Translations under genes and position numbers: made by a program | Shown here: in pieces, positions 1-12,228 of the stretch | Numbering within the stretch: position 1 is the first letter of the stretch | How the letters are laid out: every line of letters begins with the position of its first letter | Source: Gordionus sp. m RMFG-2023 | Taxonomy: Eukaryota > Nematomorpha > Gordioida > Chordodea > Parachordodidae | Length of the DNA: 64,000 nt | NCBI RefSeq assembly: GCF_954871325.1 | Contig: NC_088778.1 | Span: forward strand, 24,971,120 to 25,035,119 | Direction of reading: 5' to 3' | The notes under the pieces: generated by a model | Database searches by the model: none | What the model saw: only the letters and a program-made list of their open reading frames with translations | What the model was told of the DNA's origin: nothing

Positions 1-1317
1 AAATATAAAAACGGAAAAGAATATAGGAATATTTTAGTTATCTGGTTCATATTTTTTTGAAAAATAATATCAAAGTTTAATATTAAAAAAATGTAATTAA
101 AAATTACGAAAAATGTCAATTTTGAAATATAGGGAACAGCTGACATTAAATACTCGCACTTTAAATAAATATAAAAATTCTTTTTTAAAAAAAATGATTT
201 TGATATAAAAGAAATGTTATTTATAAGATGATACAATTAAAATTTTCTCTCCAAAATAATTTACGCGGTAAAATAGGTCAAAAAATTTACTATGTGACTG
301 ATTAGTAGTCATATGTAATAAAGGGTATATAGGTACCATCATAAAATTTTCAAACCCTCATAAAGGAATATAAAAGTCGTGATTAAGGTTATAATTGGAA
401 TCTACAACAAAATAGGGGGATGCAAAAGACATTTCCATATTTTATTTATTTTATTATTCATCAAATAAAGTCAATAAAACAATAAATATAGTTGGGATAA
501 AAATAATAAGTAGCAATTATCGTAAAAATATATATTAATAAAATCATATCTAAAGAAAAATTAGTTTCTTCCTCTATTATTAAAAATCTCAACTATTTAA
601 TTTGTAATTATTTATCCTTCACATTTTACCCAACCAATCACATAACTTAATCAATAAACGATGGAGACAGTGTCTACATGACAGGATAAACACTGGAAAT
701 GGATGCAAACTCCCCTCAAAAATCTATACCTACCCCCTAAAAAAATTTTGCCACTGAAGGCGGCGATCATTATTGATTACACTTTTTTAATGTCCCTGCA
801 TAACTTTAAAAAACAGGGATGAGAACCCGAACCCTTTTTTAAAATTTAGGGTTCAGGAGCTTTTTTTAAAAAAATTTATTTTTTTTATTTAAAACTTTCA
901 TTTTATTTATTTATATGTTAAAAATAATATAATATAAAAAAATGTAATATACGATTTTCATTTACGTGTACGTGATATTAAGCGCACTAGCCCTAAACGT
1001 CATATATATCAGATATATATGACAGAGCAACGCTTGGTTCTCTCATGAAAAGCCCATCAAACTGGAAAAAGCGAAATAATTAAGAGGACCACTCACGTTT
1101 TTTGGGCAGGCCGCGGTTACATGTGAACGCAAGAGGCAAAGCCCCTTACTTAAACGCCCATTGGAAGTAAGAGGAGAGGTAACTCATGCTTGAAAATGTA
1201 ATTATGGAAGGGTAATATTGGCTATATTAATTTTACAATTAGTGTAGCGAGAAAACCTAGAAATTAATATGATTAAATAAAATAAAATAAATACCCGTAT
1301 ATATAAGTACTATTATT
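1..1317. other. AT-rich stretch, no gene recognised
   Basis: I see no exon, tRNA or intact element here. Around 814-880 there is a GC-richer patch with repeated AACCCGAACCC and GGGTTC motifs that resembles one end of a hAT element; a possible partner lies at about 4,400-4,490, but the flanks show no matching target duplication. Confidence 0.4.
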
Positions 1318-1319
1318 AT

Positions 1320-1470
1320 CACACCTTAAAATCTTTCTTTAAAGATAGAGACAACATCTTTGAAGATAGAGGAAACAAATCAAGTGTACATAAGACTCAT
1401 CACTATTTATACTAATTTAATCTCACCTTAAAATCTCTCTTTAAAGATAGATACAAAGTCAAGTGTATAT
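1320..1470. repeat. Diverged direct duplication, about 107-bp period
   Basis: Two copies of a segment beginning CACCTTAAAATCT and continuing CTTTAAAGATAGA..AC, with AAATCAAGTGTA or AGTCAAGTGTA at the end. The second copy directly abuts the hAT element at 1471 and supplies its target site. Confidence 0.6.
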
Positions 1471-2505
1471 TAGGGACCTTCATGGGCCTAGATTTTAGGA
1501 CCAAGCCCTGCCCAGGCCCATCGTAAAAAAAAATTTTAAGCCCAGGCCCGGCCCGGCCCGTTTTTAATATTTAAAAAAATTCCCAAGCCCTGTCCAAGCC
1601 CGCTATAATATTTAAAAATTTTCCAAAGCCCGGCCCAAGCCCATAAAATTATTTTATGTATACTTAACTTATGCTGAAGTAATACTAATAGAAATATAAT
1701 ATTTTATTTAGTAATATTAATAAATGATATAAACAAAATTTTAATTTATATTTTCAAATTATCATTTAAAAATAATATATTATCTACAATTTCGTTATTT
1801 AAATTTGTTGTTCTTTCTTCAATAACCCTTCCAATAGTACTGAAATTCCGTTCACTGGAAACATTAGATGCTGGAATTGCATGAATTTTTTTGGCTAATC
1901 TTGCCAATTTAGGCAAGATTTTTTCATGCTTCTTCCACCAATCTAGGATGCAGTAATCATAGTTGATATCCTCTTCATTTAGCTGAATATCCATATATAA
2001 AAATCTCATCAGCATCCGTCTCATTATAAAGTATTGTATCATCCTCCCATGAAGACATATCCAATAATGAGGATGATAAAAATATTATATAGCTAAAAAG
2101 ATTTATAAAGAATAAATTACTCGTAGCTCCCTCGAAGTTTGGCCATCTTTGGGAACATTTTTGGGAATATTCCCTGATTTTAGCTGTTTCTTTTTTCGCT
2201 GTTTCGTGCCCAGGCCGTTGTGTTAAGTTAAGTTAAATTATACCAATTTCCGATTTAAAAAATATATACTCTCCCAAGGTGTATAGGAAATTTGATAAAT
2301 AACACTAATAAAATCAGATTGATTTGTTATATTTATCCTATTAATATCCTTAAAATAAGCTAAATTTGAATTTAAAAATTTAGGCCCAAGCCCGGCCCAA
2401 GCCCGGCCCAAGCCCTATTGCAAAAATTTCCAACGAACCCAAGCCCGGCCCAGGCCAGCTAGAAAATTTATAATTAACCCCAAGCCCGGCCCATGGAGGT
2501 CTCTA
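1471..2505 (-). mobile_element. hAT element, internally deleted, with intact ends
   Basis: The 1,035-bp element is flanked by a perfect 8-bp target duplication GTGTATAT (1463-1470 and 2506-2513). Its ends form inverted repeats starting TAGGGACCTTCATGGGCC on the left and, read from the right, TAGAGACCTCCATGGGCC. Subterminal regions are rich in GCCCGGCCC blocks against an AT-rich background. It keeps only the C-terminal part of a hAT transposase on the minus strand. TIR type, 8-bp duplication and the transposase remnant agree with each other. Confidence 0.88.
1746..2042 (-). pseudogene. hAT transposase C-terminal dimerisation domain (fragment)
   Basis: The peptide contains the hAT C-terminal signature: IPASNVSSERNFSTIGRV followed by TTNLNNEIVDNILFLNDNLK. 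In the family this region mediates transposase dimerisation. The catalytic DDE region and BED finger are absent, so this is a remnant inside the deleted element at 1471-2505. Confidence 0.85.
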
Positions 2506-2949
2506 GTGTATATATGACCGACTGTCAGAATATATAGACTCGGCCCATGAATATGAATAACGTTTGGTACGAATAATAGGAAATTTATATTCGTTAAAAT
2601 AATATATAATATTAAATCGAATAACCTCTAAGCGAGTATAGAAGGTTGAAATATAAATCGAATAACCATGTAATCGAGTATAATGGTTTGGTTTAGGTGT
2701 AAATAGGATATGTTGCAAAAACTCCGAAATTGAAAATGAAATAATAGAAGAGTAGAAATAGAATGACTGAACCACCAAAAGGAAGGTATATTTATATAAG
2801 GAAACTAAGGGATCGTAAGGTAGTTGGTTTTTATTTTAAGTAGTTTACTAATGGAACCATTGTTATTATTTAAGTGAGTAAATGGGTTAGGCTTATGTTC
2901 ATATTTAGAATGTCCAATATAGTTTTGTTTAGCCAGTAAGTCTTATAAT

Positions 2950-4010
2950 TATAGTATTATTTGTTCTTATATATTGGAAGCCAACTAAGGGCTTCATAAG
3001 CCAGATTATTCTTCGCATTTCTCAAAATATGCTCGAATAGCTAAATTCTTCTTTTCTTTAATTTTACTGAAACTGGAGAATGTTTTGATAATCTCCATAA
3101 ACCAACGTTTAATATAATTCTAGGATATATGTAGCCGTTAATAAGCCTCAAACATCTCTTAACTAAAACCTGAAGCTTTTTATTTTGTGTTTTTGTTTAT
3201 ATCCCATGTATCACTTCCGTACAGAAGAATGGGGATGATCATTGAATTGAACATCTGAAGTCTACTCTTCACCAATATTTCCCTAGCCGTCCATGGTTTG
3301 AAATATTTTTAGAACACAGATTTTGCTTGCTTCAATCTCATTTCTACTTCATTTTTTATTTGAACTTTATTATCAAGATTCACCCCAAGGTATTTGAATT
3401 CATTAACTTATTCCTAAAGTTCTATGTTGTGATTTGAATCTATCTCTGCCCATGGAGAAGGCATAACAACAGTTATATTTAAGTTCATAGTGAGCCCAAT
3501 TTTCCCACTATAAGACTAAGATGATTGATATTTCTTCCATGAATTTAGTGATAAATACTATGTCATCAGCATAGGAAATTATGCGATGCTTCAAGTGGAG
3601 GTCATCTTTACAGGATAAGCATAATAAATTAAAAGCCCCCAGTGTATCTGCGATAATTTTATTCAAATTATATTAAATAGTATTGGCGACAAGACATATC
3701 CTTGCATAGCGCCTATACATACCATAAAAGATGGAGATTGAACATTGTCCACTTTAAAAGTAGACAATAACGAGCCGTAATGATTGCTAAGAATTTTTAT
3801 AATATTAGAATCCACACCACTGTCAATTAGGATTTTCCATAGAACTTCATGTTTAATAAAATCAAAAGCCTTCCTGAAATCTACGAAAATAAAGAGTAGA
3901 GGTAGTTTATATTTGTAACTTTTCTGCAAGGTAATTTTTAAAGGCGGCAAAATATGCCAGGTCTCTAAGCACAAATATTGTTGGATAACAAAATTGGAGA
4001 ATTTGTAAAG
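2950..4010 (-). pseudogene. Non-LTR retrotransposon (LINE) reverse transcriptase remnant
   Basis: Reading the minus strand from about 4,000 downward, the reverse transcriptase blocks appear in order: FVDFRKAFDFIKHEVLWKIL, then QGYVLSPILFNII, then SYADDIVFI (near 3,570, the catalytic YADD), then FKYLGVNLDN and ILLYGSDTWDINK of the thumb and C-terminal region. The pieces are spread over several frames with in-frame stops, so the copy is dead. The clade (CR1, I, Jockey or R1-like) cannot be settled by eye. No 5' endonuclease was found; the copy looks 5'-truncated. Confidence 0.8.
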
Positions 4011-5326
4011 ATTTCCTATTTAAAAAGTGTCCTATTTATAACAATTGTATTTTTATTTAAAAAAAAATATTAATTAAAAAAAAACATTTTTTGATCATTT
4101 TCCATGTAATCATTTTTGTTATATTTAAGTGTCGGCCATTTTTCGTAAAAATTTTTAAATTTTACCCAGCAAACCAGATTTTAAAAGTTTTTTTTTATAA
4201 ATAATGATAATATATCATTTATAAATTTAGGATATTGTCATTTGTGGATTATTAAATTGCTAGTAAGACTACAAAGTCACGAATATATTATAATTATGAT
4301 GATAAATTAAATTAATTTTATTATAATACTAATTAAAATAAATTTTTTAAAAAAATGATGTTTCTGTTATTTTAGCTAATTTTAATTAAAACATTATTTT
4401 TCTGGTCTTCGAACTCTGAACCGGGTTCAGAGATTCTTCATTGAACCCGATATTTTTTTAGAAGGAGGGTTCACCCTGAAAACAAGAACTTAAATGATTG
4501 CTGTTATACTGTCAACTATCAAAATATAGTTTATGTAAAATAGTTATTTTTCATAACATGAATTTAATTAAAAACTCCCTCATTTACAATGAACACATTA
4601 TTATACAGTGTTGTGCAGATTTAATTTAAAACATTTTCATATTTTTTAATTCGTTTGTAAATAAAATCATTTAACTTGTAAAAATTGATAAGTATGTCAT
4701 TTTAACAATTTTTTTGCATGTCAAATAGTTAAGTAAATAAAAAAAAAATATGGAAATGTTTTCCATTAAATCTGGTCAACATATAGTATATTGCTTGGCA
4801 CGAATATTAGTTTACTGATAGAATTTTTAACCCTTTCGATCCAGAAATAATTTTATTTGGGAAAATAATGTCTATGATTGTGTGCCATATATAGATTTGG
4901 TTGATGTTTAGCAATAGCCTAAAAACGGACTAAGTATAATTCATAGCCTAGATATTGGATAATTTGCATAAAAATACATAAAGGGAAAGTTTTTGAAAAA
5001 GGGCTAAAAATTGTTTTTAATCAATATTTGTTTTAATAAAGAGTTCCCATTACTAAATGAATATATGGTAGATATTAAAGAATACACCTTTGAATAAATT
5101 TGAAACAATTCGCCTTAAAGATGAAAATCTTATAGCCGTTTGATTTTTTACCCCACCTGCTGGATAGCCCCTACTTCCCCTGCGTTAAGCACAGGGGAAC
5201 ATTAGTACATCCAGTTATAATTTAAGCGATAGAATGGAAATAAAAGCTTAATATAGATAATTACGTCATAGATGATTGGCTAAAAAAGATTTGAAAAATG
5301 ATATTCAAAGGGAAATATGTTTTAGC

Positions 5327-6643
5327 CAGGGTTGAACAGTGTTGTGGATGTTTCTATCTATACAAGGTACTTTTGTATCTTTTTAAAACTTTTCAAAAAG
5401 ATCTTGTATCCAAGATACAAATTATTTTAATATATAGTTTGCATTCAAAAAGGTGATACTTTAAATAAAATTATATTTGTTAATAAAATTTAAAATGATA
5501 TTATTTTAAAACATAACTGATAAATGTAATCTCAGTTTAGATATTTTAAAATAGAGTAATGATATATGATTGTCATATAGCAATTTTCTAAACAATTTCC
5601 ATATTTTATTAAAATCGCAATGCATCCACCCCAAAAATTATGAACCAAGTTATCGAGGATTTAATTATAGGATTAAAATGAGAAAATAATGACGCCACTC
5701 AAGAAGAAAACAATTTCAATTATAAATTAAACATCTTCAATGGAAAATTCTTTAAAGTCACTCAACATGATGTTACCAATACTAATAAAAATTAATGCAG
5801 AATGTCAAAAATGTAACATTGATATGTGGCTCTAAAGACTTGCCATCTAATTTCGTTAAGTATCTAAAATTATTTTATATAATTCTATTAAAAATTACTT
5901 TTATAATGATATTCATTGATAAATTTAAAAGATTAAAATAAATTATTGATGAAATGAAAATGATATATAAAAATCATCTAGAATTAAAAAGCATAAAAAA
6001 AATAGATATTTTAAAAATAGAATAATCTAATTTAAAATATTTATTTTTTTGTTTCATTGTTAGAGACGTCCTAGAATCATATAAAAATTACATGAATCAT
6101 CATAAAGTTATACACAAACAGGAAAAAAAATATTGTGAAAACTGCAATAACATTAACTCAAAACACCCTAGAGTTTTCAAATATGAAAACAATATCTCAG
6201 GAAAATTTTTAATAATCTATTAACTTCATTTATTTTTAAAGGGATACATCGATTATCTATTGTTGTAAAAAATGTATTTGTAAAAATGATGGAAGGTAAG
6301 TTTAATTTTATAGTTATATTTATCCTTATCTTCTACTTGTCAATTTATTATAACCTAATTAAAAAATTTCCTCGAAGATCATTGCAAGAAAAATTGGCAA
6401 AAACTTCAAAAATGAAACCGATCATTTAAACACTACTGAAAGTTCAGACATATATCAGCACTACTGCAGATATTTGGTCTATTACTATTTAAAGTTTTAA
6501 AAGTATCTTGTATCTTAGATATTTTTTCAAATAATATACAAGTTTACTGAAATTTTTCACAAATATTTAATATCTTTACAAAATTTTAAAAAGCAGATTC
6601 ATCTGTATCCGGATACAATTTTCTGAAAATTTGCCCAACCCTA
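5327..6643 (+). mobile_element. hAT-type element, decayed
   Basis: The ends are short inverted repeats, CAGGGTTG on the left and, read from the right, TAGGGTTGGGC. They are flanked by a near-matching 8-bp duplication (GTTTTAGC and GGTTTAGC). Subterminal direct and inverted copies of GTATCTTGTATC-like motifs occur at both ends. Inside, near 6,450-6,490 on the plus strand, the short peptide YISTTADIWSI resembles the motif around the first catalytic Asp of hAT transposases. The rest of the coding region is unreadable. Confidence 0.6.
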
Positions 6644-7205
6644 GGTTTAGCATACCAAAAGTACAAAAAATAATTGCAAATTTTATCTTTAGATTTATAA
6701 ATAAAGCATTCAAAATCTTACTTCGATCAATTTTAGGAAAGTTGTAACAATTTTTAAGATTTATAAATTAATATGATTCACAGTTATATTTATATTAGTT
6801 GACGGTAGGACGGTTGGTCCACGTTAGCTCATTTTACCATTTATACAAAATCTTTAAATTTATTTTCCTCTATCTCAATTCTCATTATATTTTGAATCAA
6901 TATATATGTTCAAGAATTTGATATGAAACAACGATGTCCCAAAAAAGAAGTTTGTCAAACTTTTGAAGGCACTAATTCTAAAGCTTAGACCAATATGTAG
7001 TGTTTATATAGTACACCTTTTAGTTTAATCTTTAATCGCGATTGGTAAACATTATAAATAAAAAATTTATTATCAAAATATGAAAATTACTAAAATTCAT
7101 AACAATTGATAGAAGGAAAAATCTAGAAGTACTGAAACATTTACATAGAAAAAATTTAAATAAACGAAATATCTTAAAAAAATTTCTAACATCATTGTAA
7201 AAAAT

Positions 7206-9663
7206 CAGTGTTGTTAAACGCTACTTTTAAAAGTAGCGCGCTATCGCTACCGCTATTTTATAAAAAAAAGTAACCGCTATCGTTTTCAAATGAGTAGCGC
7301 GCTATTAGCTACTTTTAAAAAAAAAGTAGCTAAAGCTACTTTTTACGCTACTTTGATTTTTTTTTTAAATATTTTTTTTACGTAACTTTATTTCCACAAA
7401 TAAAATATTGATATAAAAACTGTTACATATATATATATAATTTATTTATTATTGCACTTTAATAATAATAACATTTCGGTACTGTCATCCCCAAGTCTAG
7501 AGCGACGTTTAGAAAGTATAAGCTTTGCCATACTAAATAATCGTTCAGCACTAGCACTTGAGGGCAACGCTGTATTAAATTTAATAAACAAACTTTTTAT
7601 ATGAAAAAAATCAATTTAAATTAGTATTTTTAGATTTAAAAAAAGCATCTAGAGGTTAATTAAAAATACTTCAGTTGCTCCTCCACATTAAAATACTGTA
7701 TTCCCATTTGATCCAATATATAATTCATTTCCATTTTTTTCTCATCTAGAAACAATGCTAAAAGTTTCATAGCATTGTAAACACTATTCCATCTTGTAGT
7801 GTTTGGTGTCAATAAATAACGTCCTAATTTTTTTTTGAAAATATCAGACGTCTTTGATGACTTATTTTGTTTATTCCAAAGAGCTTGGCATTTAGAAAAT
7901 GTAGATCTTGATACTCTTTTAAAATCCTCATTTAATAATGCTTCTTCAGCATCCACTGTCGCAACTAAATTTAGGTTGTGGCAGGAACAACGATGATGGC
8001 TAGGTAACATAGAAGACTTTATTGAATATCCTAAATATTATAAATTTTATTTTATATTGGTATAAAATTAAATATAAAATAATTTAAAACCAAGGATGTC
8101 ATGAACATCAATTATCTCAAACTCCATTTCATCATCCTCTTCTTGTTTTCCATCTTCAATATTTTTGTCAGGAATATTACTAGTATTGTTATTATTATTA
8201 TCTTCCCCAAATATTCTATATTATTTATATCATATTATAAAAAAATTATAATAAATTTAAAACCTGAAGGCCTTCAGGAAATTAGACCCATTATCCGTAA
8301 TCATCTTTCAAACCTTGTTTTGAATTTTGTAAGACCTATGGATTTCTGCAATAATATTGGCTAGAATGTCATAAGTCTGACAGCCAATTATTCTCTTTAG
8401 AGCTAACGCTACAGATTTTCGTTTAAGATTTTTAGGATCAATCCAATGTGCAGTTTATCCTAAATAATCTCTAAAAATATGACATATTATAAATCAGAAA
8501 ATAAACATTTTTACCTTCTATTGTGAGTCCAGCAATCTGCCTTTGTACAGACGTAGGAGACATCTGATAGATTTAATATCAAAGATTCTTTCATTTCCTT
8601 AAAGCTCTCCAAAATTCTTGCCATCAATGTCTGCCGGCAAAATATCTTGGTCCGTGGAGAAAAATTGTTTATCATCTTTATAAAAGAATCATTTTCCACC
8701 AAGGATAATGGTTGAACTGTATCTATTATAAAGTTCATAATGCTTTGTCAGCCAATTTTTGGGATACACCAGGTGTTGATGAATCCAAATTGGTTAATTT
8801 TGTTTGTATTAAATTTGATTTGGAAGTGGGTTTATCTTCCTCCATTACCCCAAAACTTTTGAGATATTTTTCAATCTCTTTATAATTTGAAGTGTGCACA
8901 GTTTAAAATTATAAAATACTTAGAATAAAAATTATGTAGGAGATAAGTACATAAAAATGATTGAAATAACTATTTTAAAATGTTTTAAATAATTTAGATA
9001 AAATTTATGAATATATACAAAAAATGATTGGTTTTAGATTTTAATTTATTTTAAAAATTAAAGATTAGCCTACACATTGATATTAAATTTGTTTAATATA
9101 TTACCTTTAAATGTTTTTTCAAATTAAAGCTGCTCGTATGATTTGAAGAGATAATTTTGCGGCACATCTTGCACCGAAACCGATATCCAGTATTAATTTT
9201 TTCTTCAAGGTTAAAGTATTTCTTGAATTTTGGGAAAGGATTATCTATATTGCTCATTTTCCAAAGAAATTTCAATATCTTCAACAATCTCAGACATAAT
9301 AAGATTTATAATGCTTAATATAAAATGTAAAATGAAATATAAAATAAGATAAAAGCAAGGACATATCAATAACGGAATTTCAAAAATATATAATTTAATG
9401 AATGCGCGAAATATAAATTAAATACAGATTGCTATTTAACAACTGTTTATATCTAATATATAACAATAATGTATATTTTTAAATATAAATATAAATTTCA
9501 AAATTAAATTAAATAAAAGGATTATAATTTTAGATTTTATAAAAAATATATTTTAATAATTTTTAGATGTATTTATTATGTAAAATTAAAAGTAGCGCCT
9601 TATAGCTACCGCTACTGAAAAAAAATAGCGCGCTACAAGTAGCGCGCTATTTTAACAACACTG
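7206..9663 (-). mobile_element. hAT transposon, 2.46 kb, with TIRs and perfect target duplication
   Basis: Both termini begin CAGTGTTGTTAAA, and the 8-bp duplication TAAAAAAT is perfect (7198-7205 and 9664-9671). Subterminal regions carry repeated GTAGCGCGCTA blocks in both orientations, plausible transposase binding sites. On the minus strand, transposase pieces lie in the expected order: a BED zinc finger (9287-9093, FRCKMCRKIISSNHTSSF), a middle block (8738-8511, with SYVCTKADCWTHNRR near the first catalytic Asp), TDNGSNFLKAF (near 8,300), CHNLNLVATVDAEEAL..PNTTRWNSVY (8010-7660) and ASAERLFSMAKLIL..RRSRL (about 7,580-7,450). Frames change between pieces, so the copy is probably inactive even though the ends look fresh. 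Confidence 0.9.
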
Positions 9664-9671
9664 TAAAAAAT

Positions 9672-12090
9672 CAACTATTTATCATATTTCAAAAGTTGCT
9701 TTGACACTCTTGTAATTTAGCAGCGGTAGCATAAAAAAGTAATCAAATGGACTTATGACATCTTTGGAAAATGTGATCCCAAAATTAGATGGATTGGTTA
9801 AGGGGAAAATAACGAATAATGTATTTTTTTCTTTCAGGCTCCAAGGTCGAGCGACTATTTACTAATAATACTTATCAATTTAAAATAAATGAAAGTAACG
9901 TATTATGAAAAAAATTACCTAATAAATATTTTTGGTAAAGGGGGGGCTTCTTTACCTCCACGCCACTGGCTACGGATAAGTTTAAGCGATGACCACGAAC
10001 TAATTGAAATATAGTAATAATAAAACTACTATGACCTCGAACTGCGTTTAAATATGTGTTCCTTACTTCTTTTAGAAAAAAACCCTTTCAAATACAGAGA
10101 TATATAATAATATATTTTACCTTTTTTAAAATGAGGAACAAAATTATTTAATATTATACCATTTAAAGAAGAAGACATTAATATTTTATACAAATTTTTT
10201 CTTTCCCCCTTTAAAATTATATTCATTATTATTTTTTTTAAAGAAACATTAATATTTTATATAAATTGTTTCACTTAAAATCTATTCATTATATCATATT
10301 ATATTATTAATATTTTTTTTAAAAATAATTATATAATATATTTTGATTGATAAAAAAAAAATTAAAAATTCATACTTTTATTTCAAAAAAATAAGATAAA
10401 ATTCTGAAGTTGATATTTTTTTTTGTATGGTAAGTAAGAAAAAAAAAATTCGTTCATCTTAAAGTCTAAAATAAAACTGTAAAATATAAAAAAATTCTAA
10501 AATTACATATTTTAATGATATGTCATTTTATTTTGAATTTATAAATATTTATGATTTTATTTTATAAAAAAAATTATTAATAAGAAACATTTTGTCATAA
10601 ATTATCGTTATATTTTTTAAAATAAATTCCTATTTTCTAACACAAAATAAAAAGTATATTAAATTTTTCTATGCAGGAATGAAATTAATTATAAATATAT
10701 GTTTAAATTAGGGAGTTTATATTATATTAGTTTAGGTATGTGAGATTTTGTTTAAAAAAATGAATAGAATTTTAATAATGCTACAATTGTTTTGTTTTTT
10801 TAAAGTATATTAAACATTTTTAATCAAGGTACCAGCAAACTCGTTCTTAATACTCTTTTTTTTTGAAAAATTTACCTAAGGTTTTGTCCAAAAGATGTTT
10901 CAAAAGTTACAACACTTTAAGCAAAATTAGAACTAAAATTTTCCAAAATTTAAAAATAATATTTTTGTCACATTTTATATTTTTCATTTAAAAAATAAAA
11001 CTTATCATGTATTTTTCAATAACGTATTAAAAGTTTTTCAAGAATTAATTTTTTTTATTTTTAGGTCGCATGGTTGAGCGATAAATTAAAATCATATCAA
11101 ATATGCTGTACATACATGTGCCGTAATGGTATGAAATCTTTCACAATCAGAATCTTTAATCCCACGTTTTTTTCGGAATATTTTCAAAACCATCAGGACT
11201 TCGAATAATTCTAAATGCCGAGTTTTAGAATGCTCACTTATTAGTCATTATTGATTCAATGAAAATCAAAAAAATTTTATACAGGCTTTAATCTTTGAAA
11301 ATACACATATAATTTTTATAGCCTTATAAAACAAATAATTTTTTTTGTAATTACTTGAATTTAGGTGGTGGAAGCGAACGAACCTTTGTAATTTACTTAG
11401 TCTTAGAATTGAACCTTTACCATATTTCTAAAAGGAGTGAATTTAAACGTTTTCAATTTAAAAATAGTTTACAATCACTTTGTTTCAAAAATTTAAATAG
11501 ATTTAAGATCGTTTTTAGAAATTGATATATTTTACTTTTATTACCAACAGCTGTTTTATTTAACATGAACTCCAAAATATTTACCTAAAATAAATTTATA
11601 ATATTTAAGAAATTATAAACAAACCATAACTACTAAAATAATTTGTCCCTGTCCGAAAACATTAACATTTGGGTCTCTCTCTAATGAGACAAAAAGACAA
11701 TGAAACATGTGATATCTAAACTTGTGTATTTCTTACATATCTATATTAATAACTGGCTAACTTGGGTACAATCCATCTTAAGATCCTCAGTTTTGGCTGA
11801 GATATGTTTTTCAAAATTATTTTTAACTCTACAATACTCTGATGGGGTATATGAAACCCCAGGCATCCTAGAAATGATATTAAATAAAAACGGTAAAATA
11901 TTATGATCTGGATTCTTCAGTAGCTTCATCAAATATATCTTAGAATCTATATTCCAAATTTCATATATTTCGTTGAGTAGTTTTTAAGATATAAGCATTT
12001 TGTGACTGATTGGGGTTTGTGAGAACTCACCAGAATAAATTTGTATGTTCTATATTTTTTTTATATTTGAAATGTATTAGTAATTTTTTT
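9672..12090. other. AT-rich stretch, nothing recognised
   Basis: Mostly A/T homopolymer runs. The open frames at 10,029-10,226 and 11,700-11,932 are low-complexity or overlap on opposite strands and match no domain I know. Confidence 0.5.
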
Positions 12091-12228
12091 TTATATTGAA
12101 GAATAAAGATCCATATTATGAATTATCATGATTATATGATGGATAAGTTATTTTTTTTTTATATTGAAGAATAAAGATCCATATTATGAATTATCATGAT
12201 TATATGATGGATAAGTTATTTTTTTTTA
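12091..12228. repeat. Recent tandem duplication, two units of about 69 bp
   Basis: Two almost identical units start with ATATTGAAGAATAAAGATCC and end with GATGGATAAGTTATTTTTTT. Their near identity suggests a young slippage-type duplication. Confidence 0.9.

Noticed and set aside
814-4490. A large hAT bounded by CAGGGATGAGAACCC and CAGGGTGAACCC
   Set aside because: The two ends match only loosely and the flanks show no target duplication. The LINE and a separate hAT lie between, so the ends may be unrelated.
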